A stretch of 7,733 nt of DNA from Clostridiales bacterium. GTDB taxonomy: Bacteria; Bacillota; Clostridia; Oscillospirales; Oscillospiraceae. Where the stretch lies: positions 1 through 7,733 of the forward strand of contig JAJPXR010000215.1 in NCBI GenBank assembly GCA_021205375.1, read 5' to 3'. A program made the translations under genes and the position numbers. Positions 5,250-7,733 of the stretch are shown here, piece after piece. The notes beneath the pieces were generated by a model. That model was not told the origin of the DNA and made no database searches. It saw nothing but the letters and a program-made list of their open reading frames with translations. The stretch's first letter is position 1. Each line of letters opens with the position of its first letter.

Positions 5250-6182
5250 ATGGCAATTTATCACTCTGTCACCGATTTGGTGGGCAACACCCCCCTGTTG
5301 GAGCTGACCAACTACGAGGCCAAAAACAATCTCCAGGCCACTCTGCTGGCTAAGCTGGAGTACTTCAACCCCGCCGGGTCTGTCAAGGACCGCATCGCCA
5401 AGGCCATGATCGAGGACGCAGAGGCCAAGGGCCTGCTGACCCCTGACTCCGTCATCATCGAACCCACCTCTGGCAACACCGGCATCGGCCTGGCCGCCGT
5501 CGCCACCGCCAAGGGCTACCGCATCATCATCGTCATGCCGGAGACCATGAGCATCGAGCGGCGGAACCTGATGAAAGCCTACGGCGCGGAGCTGGTGCTG
5601 ACCGAGGGCGCCAAGGGCATGAAGGGGGCCATCGCCAAGGCCGATGAGCTGGCGCAGGAGATCCACAACGCCTTCATCCCCGGACAGTTCGTCAACCCCG
5701 CCAACCCCGCCGCCCACAGAGCCACCACCGGCCCGGAGATTTGGGCCGACACCGAGGGCAAGGTGGACATCTTCGTGGCTGGCGTGGGCACCGGCGGCAC
5801 CATCACCGGCGTGGGTGCTTACCTGAAGGAACAGAACCCCGATGTGAAAATCGTCGCCGTGGAGCCGCTCAGCTCCCCCGTCCTGTCCCAGGGCAAGGGC
5901 GGCAGCCACAAAATCCAGGGCATCGGCGCGGGTTTCGTCCCCGATACGCTGGATACCTCCATCTACGATGAAATCATCCCCGTCTCCAACGAGGACGCCT
6001 TCCACACCGGCAACGCTGTGGCCAAGGCCGAGGGTGTGCTGGTGGGCATCTCCTCCGGCGCGGCAGTGTGGGCCGCCACCCAACTGGCCCAGCGCCCGGA
6101 AAATCAGGGCAAGGTCATCGTGGTGCTGCTGCCCGACACCGGCGACCGCTACCTGTCCACCCCCCTGTTCCAGGACGAATAA
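5250..6182 (+). CDS. cysK: Cysteine synthase (O-acetylserine sulfhydrylase)
   Basis: This PLP enzyme makes L-cysteine and acetate from O-acetyl-L-serine and sulfide in the cytoplasm, the last step of cysteine synthesis. The 310-residue length is typical of CysK/CysM. Seen: VGNTPLLEL at the N-terminus; PLP-binding Lys46 in NPAGSVKDRI; the substrate loop PTSGNTG at 72-78; the phosphate-binding GTGGT at 180-184; and, in the C-terminal part, EGVLVGISSGAA and LLPDTGDRYLST. The core looks intact. AAAGGAG at 5235-5241 sets the ATG at 5250; an in-frame ATG at 5172 would add 26 residues alien to the family and overlap the leader peptide. It is driven by the promoter at 5068-5096. No terminator separates it from metY, so the two are probably cotranscribed. 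Cystathionine beta-synthase-like activity is a less likely alternative. Confidence 0.96.
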   Translation: MAIYHSVTDLVGNTPLLELTNYEAKNNLQATLLAKLEYFNPAGSVKDRIAKAMIEDAEAKGLLTPDSVIIEPTSGNTGIGLAAVATAKGYRIIIVMPETMSIERRNLMKAYGAELVLTEGAKGMKGAIAKADELAQEIHNAFIPGQFVNPANPAAHRATTGPEIWADTEGKVDIFVAGVGTGGTITGVGAYLKEQNPDVKIVAVEPLSSPVLSQGKGGSHKIQGIGAGFVPDTLDTSIYDEIIPVSNEDAFHTGNAVAKAEGVLVGISSGAAVWAATQLAQRPENQGKVIVVLLPDTGDRYLSTPLFQDE

Positions 6183-6194
6183 AGGAGTTTTCCT

Positions 6195-6260
6195 ATGACC
6201 GTATCTTTCCCGCGGCTGCTGCGGCACAACTTCCGCTTTGGGCGAATGTGTACCAGATGA
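6195..6260 (+). CDS. Putative 21-aa leader peptide between cysK and metY
   Basis: A 21-codon ORF, MTVSFPRLLRHNFRFGRMCT plus a final Arg, fills half of the cysK-metY spacer. AAAGGAG overlaps the cysK stop codon and lies 7 nt before the ATG, one of the best ribosome binding sites in the window, so it is likely translated. The peptide is Arg/Phe-rich with a single Cys three codons before the stop, recalling the first leader peptide (Arg/Phe-rich, Cys at the end) and actinobacterial sulfur leader peptides that end near Cys-Arg. Its TCTTTC codons (6204-6209) can pair with GAAAGA (6297-6302) at the metY SD. It could regulate metY by cysteine supply, or be an untuned spacer ORF. No homologue is recognised. 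Confidence 0.5.
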   Translation: MTVSFPRLLRHNFRFGRMCTR

Positions 6261-6312
6261 ACTTTGCGGCAACACCAACATTTTCATCTTAATTCAGAAA
6301 GAGGTACACATC

Positions 6313-7608
6313 ATGGCAAAAATTACTGATACTTCCAAATGGGCCTTTGAGACCAAGCAGCTCCACATCGGCCAGGAGGATTATGACCACACCTCCGATG
6401 CCCGGGCCGTCCCCATCTACCAGACCACTTCCTACGTGTTCCGGGACTGCGACCACGCTGCCGCCCGCTTCGGCCTGGCTGATTCCGGCAATATCTATGG
6501 CCGCCTGACCAACTCTACCCAGGGGGTGTTTGAGGACCGCATTGCCGCTCTGGAGGGCGGCGTGGCGGGTCTGGCGGTGGCCTCCGGCGCAGCCGCCATC
6601 ACCTACAGCATCCAGGCTCTGGCGAAGGCGGGAGAGCACATCGTCGCCCAAAAGACCATCTACGGCGGCAGCTACAACCTGCTGGACCACACCCTGCCCC
6701 TGTACGGCATTTCCACCACCTTTGTGGACGCCCACAATCTGGAAGAACTGGAAAACGCCATTCAGCCCAACACCAAGGCGGTCTACATCGAGACCCTGGG
6801 CAACCCCAACTCCGACATCCCGGATATTGACGCCATCGCGGACATCGCCCACAGGCACGGCCTGCCCCTGGTCATCGACAACACCTTCGGCACTCCGTAT
6901 CTCATCCGCCCCATCGAGCACGGCGCGGACATCGTGGTCCACTCCGCCACCAAGTTCATCGGTGGCCACGGCACCACCCTGGGCGGCGTCATCGTGGACG
7001 GCGGCACCTTCGACTGGGCCGCCAGCGGGCGCTACCCCTGGATCTCTGAACCCAACCCCAGCTATCACGGCGTCAAGTTCACCGAGGCCGCAGGCCCGGC
7101 CGCTTTCGCTACCTATATTCGGGCCATCCTCCTGCGGGACACCGGCTCCACTATCTCCCCCTTCGCTGCGTTCCTGCTGCTCCAGGGCACCGAGACGCTG
7201 TCCCTGCGGCTGGAGCGCCACGCGGAGAACACCAAAAAGGTGGTGGAGTACCTGGTCAACCACCCCAAGGTGGAGCATGTCAACCACCCCTCTCTGCCCG
7301 ACCACCCCGACCACGCCCTGTATGAGAAATATTTCCCCAACGGCGGCGCGTCCATCTTCACCTTTGAGATCAAGGGCGGCCAGAAAGAGGCGTTTGAGTT
7401 CATTGACCGGCTCCAGATCTTCTCCCTGCTGGCAAACGTAGCCGACGTGAAGAGCCTGGTCATCCACCCGGCCACCACCACCCACTCCCAGCTCAGCCCG
7501 GAGGAGCTGCTGGACCAGGGCATCAAGCCCAACACCATCCGCCTCTCCATCGGTACCGAGAACATCAACGACATCCTTGCCGATTTGGAACAGGCATTCG
7601 GCGACTGA
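6313..7608 (+). CDS. metY: O-acetylhomoserine sulfhydrylase (Cys/Met metabolism PLP enzyme)
   Basis: This Cys/Met-metabolism PLP enzyme most likely joins O-acetyl-L-homoserine and sulfide to give homocysteine and acetate, the direct route to methionine. The 431 residues fit MetY (about 425-430) better than the shorter MetB/MetC/MGL proteins (about 380-400). Seen: KWAFETKQLHIGQ and PIYQTTSYVF at the N-terminus, IYGRLTNSTQGVFEDRIAAL (61-80) with the PLP-phosphate Tyr/Arg, ASGAAAI, ETLGNPNSDIPDI, Asp189 in LVIDNTFGTPY, PLP-Lys214 in VHSATKFIGGHGTT, and the C-terminal LVIHPATTTHSQLS and TIRLSIGTEN. AAAGAGG lies 8 nt before the ATG at 6313. It forms an operon with cysK, both consuming sulfide and an O-acetyl amino acid. 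Methionine gamma-lyase activity cannot be fully excluded from sequence. Confidence 0.94.
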   Translation: MAKITDTSKWAFETKQLHIGQEDYDHTSDARAVPIYQTTSYVFRDCDHAAARFGLADSGNIYGRLTNSTQGVFEDRIAALEGGVAGLAVASGAAAITYSIQALAKAGEHIVAQKTIYGGSYNLLDHTLPLYGISTTFVDAHNLEELENAIQPNTKAVYIETLGNPNSDIPDIDAIADIAHRHGLPLVIDNTFGTPYLIRPIEHGADIVVHSATKFIGGHGTTLGGVIVDGGTFDWAASGRYPWISEPNPSYHGVKFTEAAGPAAFATYIRAILLRDTGSTISPFAAFLLLQGTETLSLRLERHAENTKKVVEYLVNHPKVEHVNHPSLPDHPDHALYEKYFPNGGASIFTFEIKGGQKEAFEFIDRLQIFSLLANVADVKSLVIHPATTTHSQLSPEELLDQGIKPNTIRLSIGTENINDILADLEQAFGD

Positions 7609-7633
7609 AAAAGAGCCAAAACAGTGCAAAAAC

Positions 7634-7675
7634 GCCCGAACCTGGCTGCAAAGCCGGGTTCGGGCAGTTTCATTA
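7634..7675 (+). terminator. Intrinsic terminator after metY
   Basis: A 14-bp stem pairs 7634-7647 with 7652-7665 (one T-G wobble), closed by a GCAA (GNRA) tetraloop and followed by a modest T-rich run, AGTTTCATTATT. It starts 26 nt after the metY stop codon and ends the sulfur operon. Confidence 0.85.
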
Positions 7676-7696
7676 TTGTAGGTTCTATAATAAATG

Positions 7697-7725
7697 TTGG
7701 GGTCAGGTAAAGCACCTGGCCCCAA
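7697..7725. other. Hairpin at window end, role unclear
   Basis: A 12-bp stem, 7697-7708 with 7714-7725 (one wobble), has a 5-nt loop AAAGC. Only weakly T-rich sequence follows on the minus strand (CATTTATTATAG), so it could terminate a minus-strand gene beyond the window, or belong to a mobile element end beginning near GGTTCTATAATAAATG (7681-7696). Confidence 0.35.
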
Positions 7726-7733
7726 ATTCATAA

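Noticed and set aside
6289..7731. Long minus-strand open frame of 480 codons opposite metY
   Set aside because: It is the antisense shadow of a well-conserved PLP enzyme gene; its translation is low-complexity Gly/Val/Asp-rich with no recognisable domain, and it runs through the metY terminator.
1..7733. CRISPR arrays, tRNA or rRNA genes
   Set aside because: No regularly spaced direct repeats, no tRNA cloverleaf with a T-loop GGTTCRANYCC signature and no rRNA-like segments were seen on either strand.

Overview
The window is high-GC Firmicutes DNA. Gene content and codon use (GC-rich third positions, consensus Shine-Dalgarno sites, DUF1934 and DUF3783 genes, GAAAGGGGAGG-type palindromic repeats) suggest a gut clostridium of the Oscillospiraceae type (Flavonifractor / Lawsonibacter / Oscillibacter relatives). 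The taxonomic call is inference. All convincing genes lie on the + strand. The long minus-strand open frames are shadows of GC-rich genes.

Region 1 (1-2176): the 3' part of a glutamate racemase gene (murI), a spacer with a 117-bp palindromic element, a DUF1934 (YwiB-like) gene, and, overlapping it by 4 nt, a 231-aa protein. The last looks like an arginyl-tRNA synthetase reduced to its N-terminal tRNA-binding domain and C-terminal DALR anticodon-binding domain, with no catalytic core. It sits where a normal argS often follows DUF1934.

Region 2 (2177-4914): a promoter region with 11-bp direct repeats resembling a Pho box, then an OmpR/PhoB response regulator, its membrane histidine kinase, and a small DUF3783 protein, tightly spaced as one operon and closed by a strong intrinsic terminator. 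A second palindromic repeat follows, related to the first but in the opposite orientation.

Region 3 (5041-7675): a sulfur-assimilation unit. A near-consensus promoter drives a roughly 150-nt leader carrying a 12-codon ORF that ends Cys-Arg-Ala-Cys-stop, then cysK (cysteine synthase). A 21-codon ORF with a very strong ribosome binding site and a Cys codon near its end comes next, then metY (O-acetylhomoserine sulfhydrylase) and a GNRA-capped terminator. CysK and MetY use sulfide to make cysteine from O-acetylserine and homocysteine from O-acetylhomoserine. The two mini-ORFs look like cysteine-sensing leader peptides and, with the core-less ArgRS-like protein, are the most interesting items here. 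The last 50 bases hold a hairpin with no assigned gene.
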